Part shown: positions 46,919-58,490 of the stretch, piece after piece
Position numbering within the stretch: position 1 is the stretch's first letter
Layout of the letters: each line of letters opens with the position of its first letter
Source of the DNA: Caenorhabditis elegans
Taxonomy: Eukaryota; Nematoda; Chromadorea; Rhabditida; Rhabditidae
Direction of reading: 5' to 3'
Assembly (NCBI RefSeq): GCF_000002985.6
Contig: NC_003283.11
Location: 11,718,001-11,782,000, forward strand
Length of the DNA stretch: 64,000 nt
The notes under the pieces: generated by a model
Seen by the model: only the letters and a program-made list of their open reading frames with translations
Told to the model about the DNA's origin: nothing
Database searches by the model: none
Made by a program: the position numbers and the translations under genes

Positions 46919-48977
46919 ATGTCGGACTTTCACAACATTAGATCTCGTCGACGAATACCAGAAGCCAGTTCTTACTCAACAGTCGATTTTGATTACGATC
47001 CAGATCAGAAGAATCACACTTCAGCAGTTGCTCCGACTAGTTTCGCGTATAGCTCTCTCACAACCGTTTTCAACGCGTCAGCTTCACAACTTTGGAATTC
47101 TGCGCAGGTTTGTCTATCGGAACGAAGAAAGATGGCTATCTGTATATTTCTGGTTTTTATTTTTTCATGCATATATCTTTCAGGAGGCGCTTGTATCCTC
47201 CTACGACACAGCGGAAGGCACTGAAAGCATAGACGCAGATCGATCAAAGGTAGTAGAAACACTTGAATCGCTGAGTATTTTTGGAAATCCACTTGATCAT
47301 ATCATTATCACAATGCCATCAAGAGATCGAACTTCGGAATTCCGGGCGACAGCCAAATCATACGAAGTGAGTTTTTTCATTAAACTTCTAAAAATAAGCT
47401 TTTATTTCGAAACATTTACTTTTAAAACGTGTTATTCGGGTTTCACATCAACATTTGGACGAGACGAATATATCGATTTTTGCGAAACTCGAAATACACT
47501 TCGAACAGAAAAAAGAAACACGAATCACCTGTTAATATTTTTAAAAACATTCTAGGCGATAATATTTTTATTATTTATATAAAATTCGGGTAACATATAA
47601 TTTTTCAGATGAAAGCAGCCGCAAATGGAATTAGACCTCAACCAAAGCATGAGATGCTATCTGAATCCGTGCAGTTCAATCAACTCGCAAAGCGAATCGG
47701 AAAAGAATTGAGTCAAACGTGTGCAAAAATGGAAAAACTTGCCGAATATGCTAAGAAAAAGAGCTGCTATGAAGAACGATCTCAAATTGACCATCTTTCA
47801 TCAATTGTCAAGTCTGACATTACGGGTTTGAACAAACAGATCGGACAACTTCAAGAATTTTCAAAAAGACGTGCAGGAAACATGAAAAATCAAAATAGTG
47901 GACATATACAATTAGTTGTAGTTGGATTGCAGTCAAAATTAGCGAATGTCGGAAAAGATTATCAAAGCGTACTGGAAATTAGTACAGAAACAATGAAGGC
48001 TGAAAAAAATCGCCGAGATAAATTCTCGAGTGGTGCAGCAGTTCCAATGGGACTTCCTTCCTCCTCTTCCGGAGCTAATGGTATTTTATTTTCCTCGCTC
48101 ATTCAATAAAAATCTGAAATTTTAGTTCGTTCAAAGCTTCTTCAAGATGATGAGCAGCATGGCTCCTCAAGCATAGCTCTGGATATGGGTGCTCTGTCAA
48201 ACATGCAATCACAACAGACTATGGTAAGTTTTCAATTTGAAAAATATGAAATTTTTTTTGAAAAACTATCAATATTAAATTTCCAATGCTCCGTGTTTAG
48301 GAGAAGTACAGTGAAACTTTTTTTAAAAATTAATATTTTTTGCCAATAAAGCAAGTTTTATCGAAACTAATTTAGAACAGCAAAGAATACATTTGAAAAA
48401 TTGCGATGTTACAAAAAATTTGTAAGATTTCTATGATTTTAGTTAGGAAATGTTAATATTTTCTTTGGAATTCGTTTTTTTCTTTAAAAATTTAAAAATT
48501 ATATTTCTAATAGTATTAACCAAAAATTATGACTTGATAGAATATTGTAGACATTTTTGAGCGTTTATTGAAAACATAAAAATCGTGAAAACTGTAAATT
48601 GCTCAAAAATCAAACAAAAAAATAGATAGAATATAGTTAGTTTTTTTAAACACTTTCCAAGAAACAAATATTTTCAGCAACAAAGAGATTCATCATTGGA
48701 ATATGCGCAAGCCCGTAGCAACACCATGGCGACAATTGAAGGATCCATCTCCGAACTTGGCCAAATTTTCTCTCAACTGGCTTCACTCGTCAGTGAGCAA
48801 GGAGAGATGATAACAAGAATCGATTCAAATGTTGAAGATACAGCTCTTAATATTGATATGGCACATTCAGAGCTTGTGAGATATCTTCAAAATATTAGCA
48901 AAAATCGATGGTTAATGATTCAAGTTTTTGGAGTTCTCATGGTTTTCTTTGTTGTATTTGTTCTTTTCCTCACCTAA
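46919..48977 (+). CDS. syx-5: Syntaxin-5 homologue (Golgi Qa-SNARE)
   Basis: ER-Golgi and intra-Golgi target SNARE (older C. elegans name syn-3). Exons 46919-47107, 47184-47366, 47609-48080, 48126-48223 and 48678-48977 sum in frame to 413 residues. Features in order: a disordered N-terminus; the syntaxin-5 signature TMPSRDRTSEFRATAKSYE, a short helix close to the Habc domain; the Habc bundle (FNQLAKRIGKELSQTCAKMEKL ... YEERSQIDHLSSIVKSDI, given in parts); a Ser-rich linker; a SNARE helix (MATIEGSISELGQIFSQLAS then VSEQGEMITRIDSNVED) with the central Gln; and a C-terminal anchor (WLMIQVFGVLMVFFVVFVLF). It lies 366 bp upstream of sel-11 on the same strand. Confidence 0.95.
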
Positions 48978-49343
48978 ACATTTCCATTTTTCATTGGTTC
49001 TTTTTTTTTCCGTGATTGCTGACTTGTTTGAATGTGTCTATTGTAAAAAAAGTGGAAAAGTAAATTCAAATTGCTTCTCCTATCACCTATAATCATTATT
49101 TTCCTCTACTATTATTTCCATGAATTAGCTTTTACTTCTCTGTCTTGACCCGGAAATTGATGGTAGAACTCCGCCTGTGATTAAAATCTTCTCTATTTTT
49201 AGCATAAAGCTTTTTAAATTTTAATCAAAACTATTCATATTATTTCTTATATTCATGGTATTTTGAACCAACTCTTACTTCTTATTATTATTATTATTGT
49301 AATTTTTTGGTTCATAATTATTTTCAGATCCCTCGGAATTCAG
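48978..49343. other. Gap between syx-5 and sel-11
   Basis: 366 bp with the syx-5 3' UTR. TTTTCAG at 49321-49327, 16 bases before the sel-11 ATG, could be an SL acceptor. The spacing is compatible with a two-gene operon. Confidence 0.4.
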
Positions 49344-51667
49344 ATGAGGGTATCAGCTGGACTAATGATTGGTGGCTCGTGTGTGGCGACTGCGGCCACC
49401 ATACTCAACGCGTTCCTGATCAACAAACAGTTCTATCCATCAATCGTATATCTCTCAAAAAGCAATGCAAGTATGGCAGTGATATATGTTCAAGGAATTG
49501 TTCTTGTATATCTCATGTTCCAATTGCTCAAGTCTATTTTATTCGGAGATTTGAGAGCTGCAGAGGCTGAGGTAATTTTCAATATTAAATCAGTACTGAA
49601 CATAAATAAATTTCAGCATCTGTCAGAACGTACATGGCATGCAGTTCTGGAAACATGTCTCGCATTCACTGTATTCCGTGATGATTTCTCAGCAATATTC
49701 GTTATGCAATTTATTGGTCTTCTATTTATCAAATGTTTCCATTGGCTGGCAGATGATCGAGTTGATATGATGGAGCGTAGTCCTGTTATTACACTACGAT
49801 TCCATCTTCGAATGATGACTGTACTTGCTGCTCTTGGATTTGCCGATTCGTATTTCGTGTCAAGTGCCTATTTTACAACGATTACTCGTGGTGCCAGTGC
49901 TCAGATTGTATTCGGATTCGAATACGCCATTCTTCTTGCACTTGTACTCCACGTGACAATTAAATACTTACTGCATATGCATGATCTTAGGAATCCTCAA
50001 TCTTGGGATAACAAAGCCGTTTACCTGCTCTACGCAGAACTTTTCATCAGTTAGTTTACGTTCTTTTTTTCAAAATGTTCACACCAAATTCCATTAATGT
50101 AACGACCGGCGCACCTTACACGAGCCGACAAATGTATTAAAGTAATTGGAAAATGGTTATATTCGACATTTCGAATTTTCGAATTTCGAATCGAATTAAC
50201 GGTCAACACTATTTCAATTTTCTACCGTATACCCTATGAGAATTAGAGAAAAATTCATTTTGATAGAATGCACGAAATATTTTTTTGAATTCATACTATT
50301 TTCACAACTAAAAAGGATAAAAAAAGGGGTTCTCAACAATTGTGATTTTCAGATCTGATCCGTTGCCTTCTTTATGGATTCTTCGCCGTTGTAATGCTTC
50401 GAGTTCATACATTCCCACTCTTCTCAGTTCGTCCGTTCTATCAATCAGTAAGAGCTCTTCACAAAGCATTCCTCGACGTTATTCTTTCTAGAAGAGCAAT
50501 TAATGCTATGAACAGGTATTTTACGACTATCAAAACTCTGTAAATATTTTATTATTCCAGCCAATTCCCAGTAGTATCAGCTGAAGATCTAGCTGCAATG
50601 GATGCTACTTGCATCATCTGTCGTGAAGAAATGACTGTCGATGCTTCACCAAAACGACTACCATGTTCCCATGTGTTCCATGCCCATTGTCTCCGCAGTT
50701 GGTTCCAAAGACAGCAAACATGTCCAACTTGTCGAACAGATATTTGGCGTAAGAAAATTCCCCTCATATACTCTCGTTTTCCTATTTTTTTAATTTTTAG
50801 AGGGAAGAAATGGTGCGGCAGCAGGAGGAAATGCGGCTGATGCTGCTGCTAATGTGGCGGATGCAAACGTGGCTGGTGCACAAATTGGGGCAGGAATGCC
50901 TCCATTCCTACCTTTCCTCGGACATCAGTTTGGATTTCCACAACAACCAGCTGGTGCCGGAGGTGCTCAGCCTGGAGCAGCACAAGCTGGTGGGCAGCCT
51001 GGACCATTCCCTCATCAAATATTCTATGCACCGGCTCCAGCTAATCGTCCAGAATTCATGGTAGAAGAAAAATAAATCGAAAATTAATCTACCCTTACAT
51101 TTTCAGAATCTTATTCCACCGCCACCACTTCCAATGGCTGGACCACCTGGAATGTTCCCGATGATGCCTCCACCACCACTACCACAGGTTAATACAACAC
51201 AAGGAACTTCTAGTGAAACTCCACCAGTCAACCCATCTTACTCACAACTTTCCACTGAAGAGCTTCGTCGAATGGAAGGCGAGTCGAGAGAAGCGCTTCT
51301 GGCACGTCTTCAAGCAATGGACAACATTATGGTTCTTCTCGAGTCCGCACAAATGCAAATGATTCAATTGGCAACGGTTACTCCGATCCGTCCTCGTCCA
51401 GTTGTCCCTAGTGATGAATCAGAACAAGAAGCTCCCGGACCGTCAACAGATCAAGTCACTTCGGAAGAACAAGAAATACCAGCAACATCTTCAGCACCTT
51501 CTATCTTCCGTACTGAATCTCCCTCAACATCCTCAACCGCTCCATCAACATCATCTCCGGTAACTGCGTCTTCCACACCAACAACTTCTTCCACTCGAAC
51601 TCCAGAAGCCGAAGAAGTCCGTCAAAGACGCCTAGCACGTCTTCTAGGGGAGAACGCAAATCAGTAA
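49344..51667 (+). CDS. sel-11: HRD1-type ER ubiquitin ligase SEL-11
   Basis: Membrane RING E3 ligase of ER-associated degradation; known in C. elegans as a negative regulator of LIN-12/Notch and SEL-12. Exons 49344-49571, 49617-50049, 50353-50515, 50561-50748, 50801-51060 and 51107-51667 give 610 residues in frame. The N-terminal half holds about six membrane helices (for example MIGGSCVATAATILNAFLI, VIYVQGIVLVYLMFQLL, FAIL-type stretches near 49.9 kb, CLLYGFFAVVMLRVH). The RING-H2 finger is CIICREEMTVD, then CSHVFHAHCLRSWFQ, then CPTCRTDIW, with all eight ligands present. Behind it are an Ala/Gly-rich stretch, a Pro-rich region (PPPPLPMAGPPG) and a Ser/Thr/Pro/Glu-rich tail. mir-250 and mir-61 lie antisense just downstream. 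Confidence 0.96.
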
Positions 51668-51924
51668 TCCTGAATTACCTGTAATTAATTTCTCGTTGTC
51701 TATTCTTGTGATTTTCGGTTTTTCTCTCCCAAAGACCTACTCGATTGGGTTTCTCACGTGTATTCTGTATGCTATTATTTGTTTCTAGTAAGTTATTATA
51801 TCAAATTTAAAATGGTTCCACTTTCTCTCAAGTCCAATCCATTTCTTGTCATTTAACGCCTCCCCCTTGCACTTGGTTTTTCGAATGAAATCGTCTTTGA
51901 AACTTTGTTAACTTACAAAATGGG

Positions 51925-52010
51925 TACGAGCACCATGCCAACAGTTGACTGTGATTCGTCCATTTATTGTGTTTGGCGGATCACGAGGCAACTGAAGGCG
52001 TGGTCCGAAG
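51925..52010 (-). ncRNA. mir-250: microRNA precursor mir-250
   Basis: On the minus strand, the mature 3'-arm product occupies 51954 down to 51933 and begins UCACAGUCAACUG, which I recognise as miR-250. The 5' arm (about 52003-51977) pairs with it: ACCACGCC, CAGUUG and CGUGA face AUGGU, CAACUG and UCACAG. A loop of about 25 bases lies between. The precursor sits about 50 bp from the mir-61 hairpin on the same strand, so both probably come from one primary transcript. Confidence 0.9.
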
Positions 52011-52061
52011 ACCCTTGAATATAGTAGTTTGAATATCAGTAGAACGGGGAAATTGAAGGAT

Positions 52062-52148
52062 CACCGAAACCTCGAGATGAGTAACGGTTCTAGTCATTGC
52101 CATACGGAGGAAGGACTAAGCCCCGTAACCCATCTCGAGGTTCAGCGA
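52062..52148 (-). ncRNA. mir-61: microRNA precursor mir-61
   Basis: On the minus strand the mature 3'-arm product runs from 52096 down to 52075 and begins UGACUAGAACCGU, which I recognise as miR-61. The 5' arm (52148-52111) holds GAACCTCGAGATGGGTTACG and pairs almost perfectly with CGTTACTCATCTCGAGGTTT. Published work on vulval precursor cells describes mir-61 as a direct LIN-12/Notch target that represses vav-1. The LAG-1 consensus sites listed next fit that. Confidence 0.95.
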
Positions 52149-52243
52149 TAATGGAATAGGCAGGGAGTAGCAGAATAAGGGGACAGAACGGCCACCAAGT
52201 GACCCGGAAATGAGGAGAATGGCGAAGTGGCGCGATTGCGCAG

Positions 52244-52251
52244 CTTTTATA
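52244..52251 (-). promoter_or_regulatory. TATA-like box upstream of mir-61
   Basis: TATAAAAG on the minus strand, about 96 bp upstream of the mir-61 hairpin and in the correct orientation for a mir-61/mir-250 primary transcript. Whether it is used is inferred. Confidence 0.5.
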
Positions 52252-52264
52252 GGCACGATCACTG

Positions 52265-52271
52265 GTGGGAA
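52265..52271 (+). promoter_or_regulatory. LAG-1 (CSL) consensus site, proximal
   Basis: GTGGGAA matches the CSL/LAG-1 consensus RTGGGAA. It lies about 117 bp upstream of the mir-61 hairpin. Confidence 0.6.
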
Positions 52272-52336
52272 TACTGACGAGAGACGGCGCCTCATCGCAG
52301 TGATGTGAAGAGACGCAGAGAAAAATTTCGCCTGTC

Positions 52337-52343
52337 GTGGGAA
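52337..52343 (+). promoter_or_regulatory. LAG-1 (CSL) consensus site, distal
   Basis: A second GTGGGAA, in the same orientation and 72 bp further upstream of mir-61. Two such sites this close together are consistent with direct Notch control of the microRNA. Confidence 0.6.
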
Positions 52344-53254
52344 ACTCCGCCCACTTTGGTGCGCGCGAAAAGTTGAAGTTTGAATTTATTTTTTCCAAAT
52401 TAAGAAAATTCATTGAATTTCGTGAATTATCTCTAACTTTCGACAATAATATAATATAAAAAGTTATTTTCAGCATTAAATCGAACGAAATCAAGCTTAT
52501 TTGATGTGAGAATCGACGAGTGAGGAAGTTTATGCCTAGAAATTGGAATATCGATGCCAAATACTCATTTTTCTGTTTTGCCGATTGGTTTGTTCGTTTT
52601 CTGAACCAGATAATAATTTATTTTCGAAAAAATACAATAGTCCAACGTGTATTGTTGAAAATCGAATTTGTATTATATAAATCTCTAAATTCTAGGCGTT
52701 AAAGCGTAAAAATGGCATTAAAATTTACAATTTTCTTTTTTGAATGTGGTTTTCACTTTCCTTGATAGATTATGACCTTTTTTGCTCAAATCTTCATGCA
52801 GAGTTTTTCAATTGACTCGGTAGAAATTCCTGAAAAGCAGAAGCTCACTACGGTAGTTCGTGAAGTCTGTAATCTGACGTAATTGTGTGCTGGATTCTGC
52901 ATTCCCAAGTGCACGTTTCGCTTTTTTTTTGTTAATTTCAAAGCAAACATAATCACTTACTTCTTGAATTTACCGTTTAATATGTTTTCAGGAACTTGTA
53001 TTGAAACTATAACGAATTTAATTATTGATTTATTGAAAAAAAAATTAAGTTTGCTCTCTTGAACTTTTATTTATCGTAATTGCTTCGTTTCCGTTGCCGA
53101 TTAATGCACTCTTTATCAGTAAAATATTTCACTCATTTCAAGTTTCGAAGAGTTCATATTGATTTTCTTATTAAAGACAATACCGAAAACCGAACATCAA
53201 TTTTGTCTCTAATGAATGTTCCCTTACTTAAATAAACTAAATTTCAGAATCATA

Positions 53255-55168
53255 ATGATCAACAAAAATGAACAAACTGAAAGCACCTCAGGAGCAGCAG
53301 AACAAAAAGAGGACGATGAAGAACGTAATATAATTACAAAAATTAACGTAATTACAAGAAAACTGTATTTTAAAATTTTCAGAATATGTACAACTTAGTA
53401 GTCTCGGAGAATATAAGGACGAAGTTACTCCTCTTTTAAGCCCGAAACATGTTCCATTGGTTTTGGGAAAAGTGACCAAAGAAGCAGCAATTGCAACACA
53501 TTCAGCTTTGCATGGTGGAATGTCGGAGGAAAAAGAGCGACAGTGAGTAAGAGTGAAAAACTATTTGAATCAAGAAATTCATCTCATTTTGTTTCAGAAT
53601 TCGGGACATTTACGACCGTCTCGATATTGATAATGATGGAACAATAGACATTCGAGATTTGACTCTTGCCCTCAAACATGAGACACCTCACATTCCTGCA
53701 AATCTCGCACCTGTTATCATGTCGAAAATGAGTCCAGATGATGAGGGACGCGTCGACTTTTACAGTTTTTCAAGTTACGTTCTGGAAAACGAGCAGAAAC
53801 TTGCCGAGATGTTTGCCGATATGGATCGTAATCATGATGGACTAGTCGATGTTGTAGAGATGAAAAACTATTGTAAAGATATTGGAGTGCCATTAGACGA
53901 TCATAAAGCACAACATATAGTCAATAAAATGGATCAAACCGGCTCAGCATCTGTTGATTTAAAAGAATTTCAAGAATTTATGATGCTCTATCCATCATCG
54001 GATCTGAAAGATATTGTCGATTTTTGGAGGCACAACTTGATTATTGATATTGGAGAAGACAGTCAAATTCCAGAAGATTTCAGTCAACAAGAAATGCAGG
54101 AAGGCATTTGGTGGAGACATTTAGTAGCTGGTGGAGCTGCTGGGGCTGTTTCCAGAACATGTACTGCTCCATTTGATCGCATCAAAGTTTATCTACAAGT
54201 GAGTTCGTAAGATTATTTGAATCAAAATTCTAGTCGATTTTCAGGTCAACTCTTCGAAAACAAATAGGCTTGGTGTTATGTCATGTCTGAAGCTGTTACA
54301 CGCCGAAGGAGGAATCAAGTCATTTTGGAGAGGAAATGGTATTAATGTGATCAAAATTGCTCCAGAGAGCGCAATCAAGTTCATGTGCTACGACCAGTTG
54401 AAGCGATTGATCCAAAAAAAGAAAGGAAATGAAGAAATCAGCACTTTCGAAAGGCTTTGTGCCGGATCAGCAGCTGGAGCAATATCTCAATCAACCATTT
54501 ATCCCATGGAAGTCATGAAAACTCGTTTGGCTTTGCGGAAAACTGGCCAACTGGATCGAGGAATCATACATTTCGCGCACAAAATGTACACCAAGGAAGG
54601 TATACGATGCTTTTACAAAGGATACTTGCCAAATCTAATTGGTATTATTCCTTATGCTGGAATCGATTTAGCAATTTACGAAACATTAAAACGAACATAC
54701 GTAAGATATTACGAGGTAAGTGATAAAATAAAAGCTTATTGATTTCTTAGTATTGTTTTTTAGACAAACTCCTCAGAACCCGGCGTTTTAGCTCTCCTTG
54801 CTTGTGGAACGTGTAGCTCAACATGTGGACAACTTTCTAGCTACCCATTTGCACTAGTTCGAACAAGGCTGCAAGCTTTATGTACGGAATACTCTCATCC
54901 CTTTCAGATATTTGCATTCATTTTTTTTTTCAGCTATCACACGTTATTCCCCACAGCCTGATACGATGTTTGGACAGTTCAAATATATACTACAGAACGA
55001 AGGAGTCACTGGATTCTATAGAGGCATTACACCTAATTTTTTAAAGGTATACACCGAATCAGAATGTCGTCTTCATTTATTATTCTTTTTCAGGTTATTC
55101 CGGCAGTCAGCATCAGTTATGTTGTTTACGAAAAAGTGCGGACGGGTCTCGGCGTGAAAATGTGTTAA
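53255..55168 (+). CDS. Ca2+-dependent mitochondrial ATP-Mg/Pi carrier (SCaMC/SLC25A24 type)
   Basis: Inner-membrane carrier that exchanges ATP-Mg for phosphate, gated by cytosolic Ca2+. Exons 53255-53324, 53383-53542, 53598-54198, 54245-54715, 54764-54881, 54934-55046 and 55094-55168 sum in frame to 535 residues. After a disordered N-terminus, the regulatory domain has EF loops [24 protein letters not shown] and a weaker [12 protein letters not shown]. The carrier domain follows with three repeats. The Px[DE]xx[KR] signatures are seen as [20 protein letters not shown] and [10 protein letters not shown], each followed by a GxxxFYRG-type turn ([22 protein letters not shown]). The C-terminus is [16 protein letters not shown] recall it as F55A11.4. 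All key residues look intact. Confidence 0.93.
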
Positions 55169-55774
55169 AATCGGATAAAGAAAGGTGAGTGAGAACGAGA
55201 AGCATAAAATAGAGATAAAAAGTCTCCCTATCACTTTCTCAAGAAGCGTGGAACAGATCGCAACAATTGAGAAGTTTATCAAGCCTATTATATGATTTTT
55301 TTTTTTACAGGTTCCCGTATGCTCACGAGGAGGCCTCGAGGATATTCATCAGTTCTTGCCATGTTCGATTCATTCCATAATACAATTCTTTTTTTTTCCA
55401 CGAACTTTCTTGTTGACAATATCAGGACGATCTTTACGGGTTAAGCCTGTATGGCGATCGCATTTTTCAAAGTTCAATAAATAATAATTCAGTTATTTAA
55501 CTCTCAATAGAAAGATTCTTAGACATTCAAACTTTAACTGTACTCATGGAGATTAAGAACTATGTAGTCTTTCTCACGATTTTATACTCCGCGTCTCTAT
55601 TTCTCCGTTCGTGCTACGTGTACGTACACATAATCGTATTCGGCTAAATGGAAAGAAGACGATGGACAGAGGCAAACTAGGCCAATCAAAAAGGAGAGAC
55701 GGGATTGAGGGGAAGAGAGATGCAAGGGCGATTCGAGGAGGAAACACCTTCTCTATTCACATCCAGAAGTTGAA
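55169..55774. other. Gap between the carrier and acyltransferase genes
   Basis: 606 bp with the carrier 3' UTR and likely acyltransferase promoter. Nothing else was recognised. Confidence 0.4.
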
Positions 55775-58490
55775 ATGATGAGGATTCCATGTCTACTACG
55801 TCCATTACTCGGATGGTTTTTTGGATTATGTATTTTATTTTCTGCTCTCTTCGGAAACTATATTATCACATTATTTCTTGGGCTTCCGATACTTGGAAGG
55901 CACAAACAATGGCGAAATCTGATGGATCGTGCAATTTCCTATTGGATGACAATTCCTATGGTACCTGTTATCTTGTAACTTTATACCGTAGTACTTTGCT
56001 AATCCTTTTATCTGTCTTTACAATGTTTTCACTTAAAGTCCAAGGTCACCATATGCGCACGCGAATACACAAATTTGAATTCTTCTTTTTGAAATGTTCC
56101 AAATTCTTACGATCTGCGTCTCAAACTATTTCTCTGAAGATGACATCAGGGTCAGCGTATATTGTATGAATAACCATATCTCTGCTTCCTCCAGACACAA
56201 ACGTTGACCATACGAGGTATAGAGAAAGAGACACAGACGACAAGGCAATTGAAAACGACGTTTTGAATAGAAAAGAACAATCCAAAAAAAAAGTTGAATG
56301 ATTTCAGGGGTTGCTCGAATTTCTGATGGGTGTAAGGATACGTGTCAGTGGAGATGAAATTGAATTCGGAAGTCCTGCAATGATTGTTATGAATCATAGA
56401 ACACGGTAAATGCTTACAGGGCGGCTTTTGAAATTCGAAAAAAAAGTAAATTAGACAGTGGGATTTAGACAGTGGATTAGACAGTGGGATTTAGTTTAGT
56501 CTATATATTAGTCCAACATTGCTGAATGCCAAAATAGAGCAAAGTTTCAAAGTTTCCAATCAAAATTTTGGGAAATTGCCAAACTTTCAGAAAATGTAGA
56601 CTAATTAAGTAATTTGGATCTTTCGAATCTGCCTATCAGATACCAAGAATATTCTTTTTAAAAACTATACGTGTTAATTTTCAAAGTTTAAATTCTAGAC
56701 TTGATTGGATGTACATGTGGTGTGCACTTTATCAAATCAATCCATGGCTCATCACTTCCAATAAAATTTCATTAAAAGCTCAACTGAAGAAGCTTCCTGG
56801 TGCAGGATTCGGAATGGCTGCTGCACAATTTGTATTCCTTGAACGTAATGCAGAAGTTGATAAAAGATCATTCGATGATGCTATAGACTATTTCAAGAAT
56901 ATCGATAAAAAGTATCAAATCTTGTTGTTTCCTGAAGGTACTGATAAATCAGAATGGACAACATTGAAGAGTCGAGAGTTTGCAAAAAAGAATGGACTTC
57001 GTCATTTGGATTATGTTTTGTATCCCAGGACAACTGGTTTCTTGCATTTATTGAACAAAATGAGAGAACGTAAGTTTTTGAATCTTTTAAAAACGAAAAT
57101 TGTATCAAATTACTATGAATATTGACAATGAGCATATTTTAAACGAAAGCGCTAAGAACTTAATAGGAGTCTGAACATAATGCTACCGGTTAACAGTTAT
57201 TTCAAAATAGTCAGAATATACAGAAGTGCCACCAGTTGGATCTTGAGCTTCAGCGCGACCTGAAAAAGACTTGCCAACTTATAACATAAGCTCATTTTTT
57301 GGGCCAAAGCTTGGTAATACGTTACTGCGAAGTGCCGATTAGGGCCAAAAAATAAATTTTTTATGATGTGAAATTTTAAAACTTCACAATTCTACTAAAT
57401 GTGCTGGAGCAGCTAGAACTTTGGAATGATAACAAGCAGCACTCTTTTACCATATTTATAACTTACCAAGCAACACTTCAAAGGTCCATTTTTCAGCTTC
57501 CTCATCAGTAATTAGGTTCAAAAATGTACATTTTTACCGTTTTATTAAAATTCAAAAAATAATAATTTTAGAAGAATACGTTGAGTACATCTACGACATT
57601 ACAATTGCTTACCCTTACAATATTGTACAATCTGAGGTATTATTTTCTCAAAATTACTAATCTTAATTTCGTTTTTATAGATAGATTTGGTCTTAAAAGG
57701 AGCAAGTCCACGAGAAGTCCATTTTCATATTCGAAAAATTCCAATTTCACAAGTTCCACTTAACGAGCAGGATGCAAGTAGATGGTTGACAGAGTAATAA
57801 GCTTGATTATCTAGAAAATGTTTAAATTTTGAATATTTTAGTCGATGGACGATTAAAGAACAACTACTTCATGATTTCTACAGTGAGGAACAACCGATAA
57901 ATCGACAGTTTCCTGTTGAACGAGGAGATGGAGTTTGGAGAAGTGTAAGTCCATGTTTTAAAATGCTAGTAAAAATAGAGTTCGTTCCACCTAAACCAAG
58001 AAGTTTAAATTACATAAATATACGCACACAGCCATTTGCAGGTACGCGTTTTGAAACAATGAGGGCATACAGTCCTAGTACGTTACTGCTGATGTTCAGG
58101 TGCATATCAAGAGACTTTTACTAGCATGTCCATAAAATATCGCAGTTATATTTTTTTAAATTTCAATTACAAATGTCAAACTATAATTTTGCAGTGGAAA
58201 GAACCAAGAAGGCATTTTTATGTGAAACTCACTTCCTTGATGTTTTGGACACTTGTAATCTCATTTTGCTCTTATCATATTTTCTTCGTGAGGACTCTAC
58301 AGGTAACATGAAACAGATAATAATAATTTCTGAAGTAATTATTTATTTTTTTCAGCTTGGATTTCTCTACTTTTTTGTTATCAGTTTTTATCTCAGTTGG
58401 AGATACGGTGGAATCGATAAATATATAATTTTCAAGTGGCAGGAATCACGAAAATCTTTGCAAAAGTCGCCATCATCTTCTTCTATATAA
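55775..58490 (+). CDS. LYCAT/LCLAT1-type lysophospholipid acyltransferase
   Basis: ER membrane PlsC-family enzyme; relatives (LYCAT and worm acl-8, acl-9, acl-10) transfer acyl chains to lysophosphatidylinositol or lysocardiolipin. Eight exons (55775-55960, 56308-56405, 56699-57069, 57572-57636, 57681-57793, 57842-57944, 58195-58302, 58356-58490) give 392 residues in frame. An N-terminal membrane anchor (GWFFGLCILFSALFGNYIITLF) precedes motif I NHRTRLDW (the catalytic His-x4-Asp, split across the exon 2/3 junction). Then come motif III LFPEGTDKSEW and the family marker EYVEYIYDITIAYP. Two C-terminal hydrophobic helices (LTSLMFWTLVISFCSYHIFF and LGFLYFFVISFYLSW) match the LYCAT layout. I recall the family but not with certainty which acl number this is. 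Confidence 0.9.

Larger units (their letters stand above)
51668..53254. other. Intergenic region holding mir-250 and mir-61
   Basis: 1.6 kb between sel-11 and the carrier gene. The left part carries the two microRNA hairpins and their promoter-side motifs on the minus strand. The remainder (about 52350-53254) is AT-rich and I see no further gene. Confidence 0.6.

Noticed and set aside
52090-52560. 156-codon minus-strand frame overlapping mir-61
   Set aside because: It spans the microRNA hairpin and promoter by chance; the hairpin arms, mature sequence and LAG-1 sites explain the conserved part.
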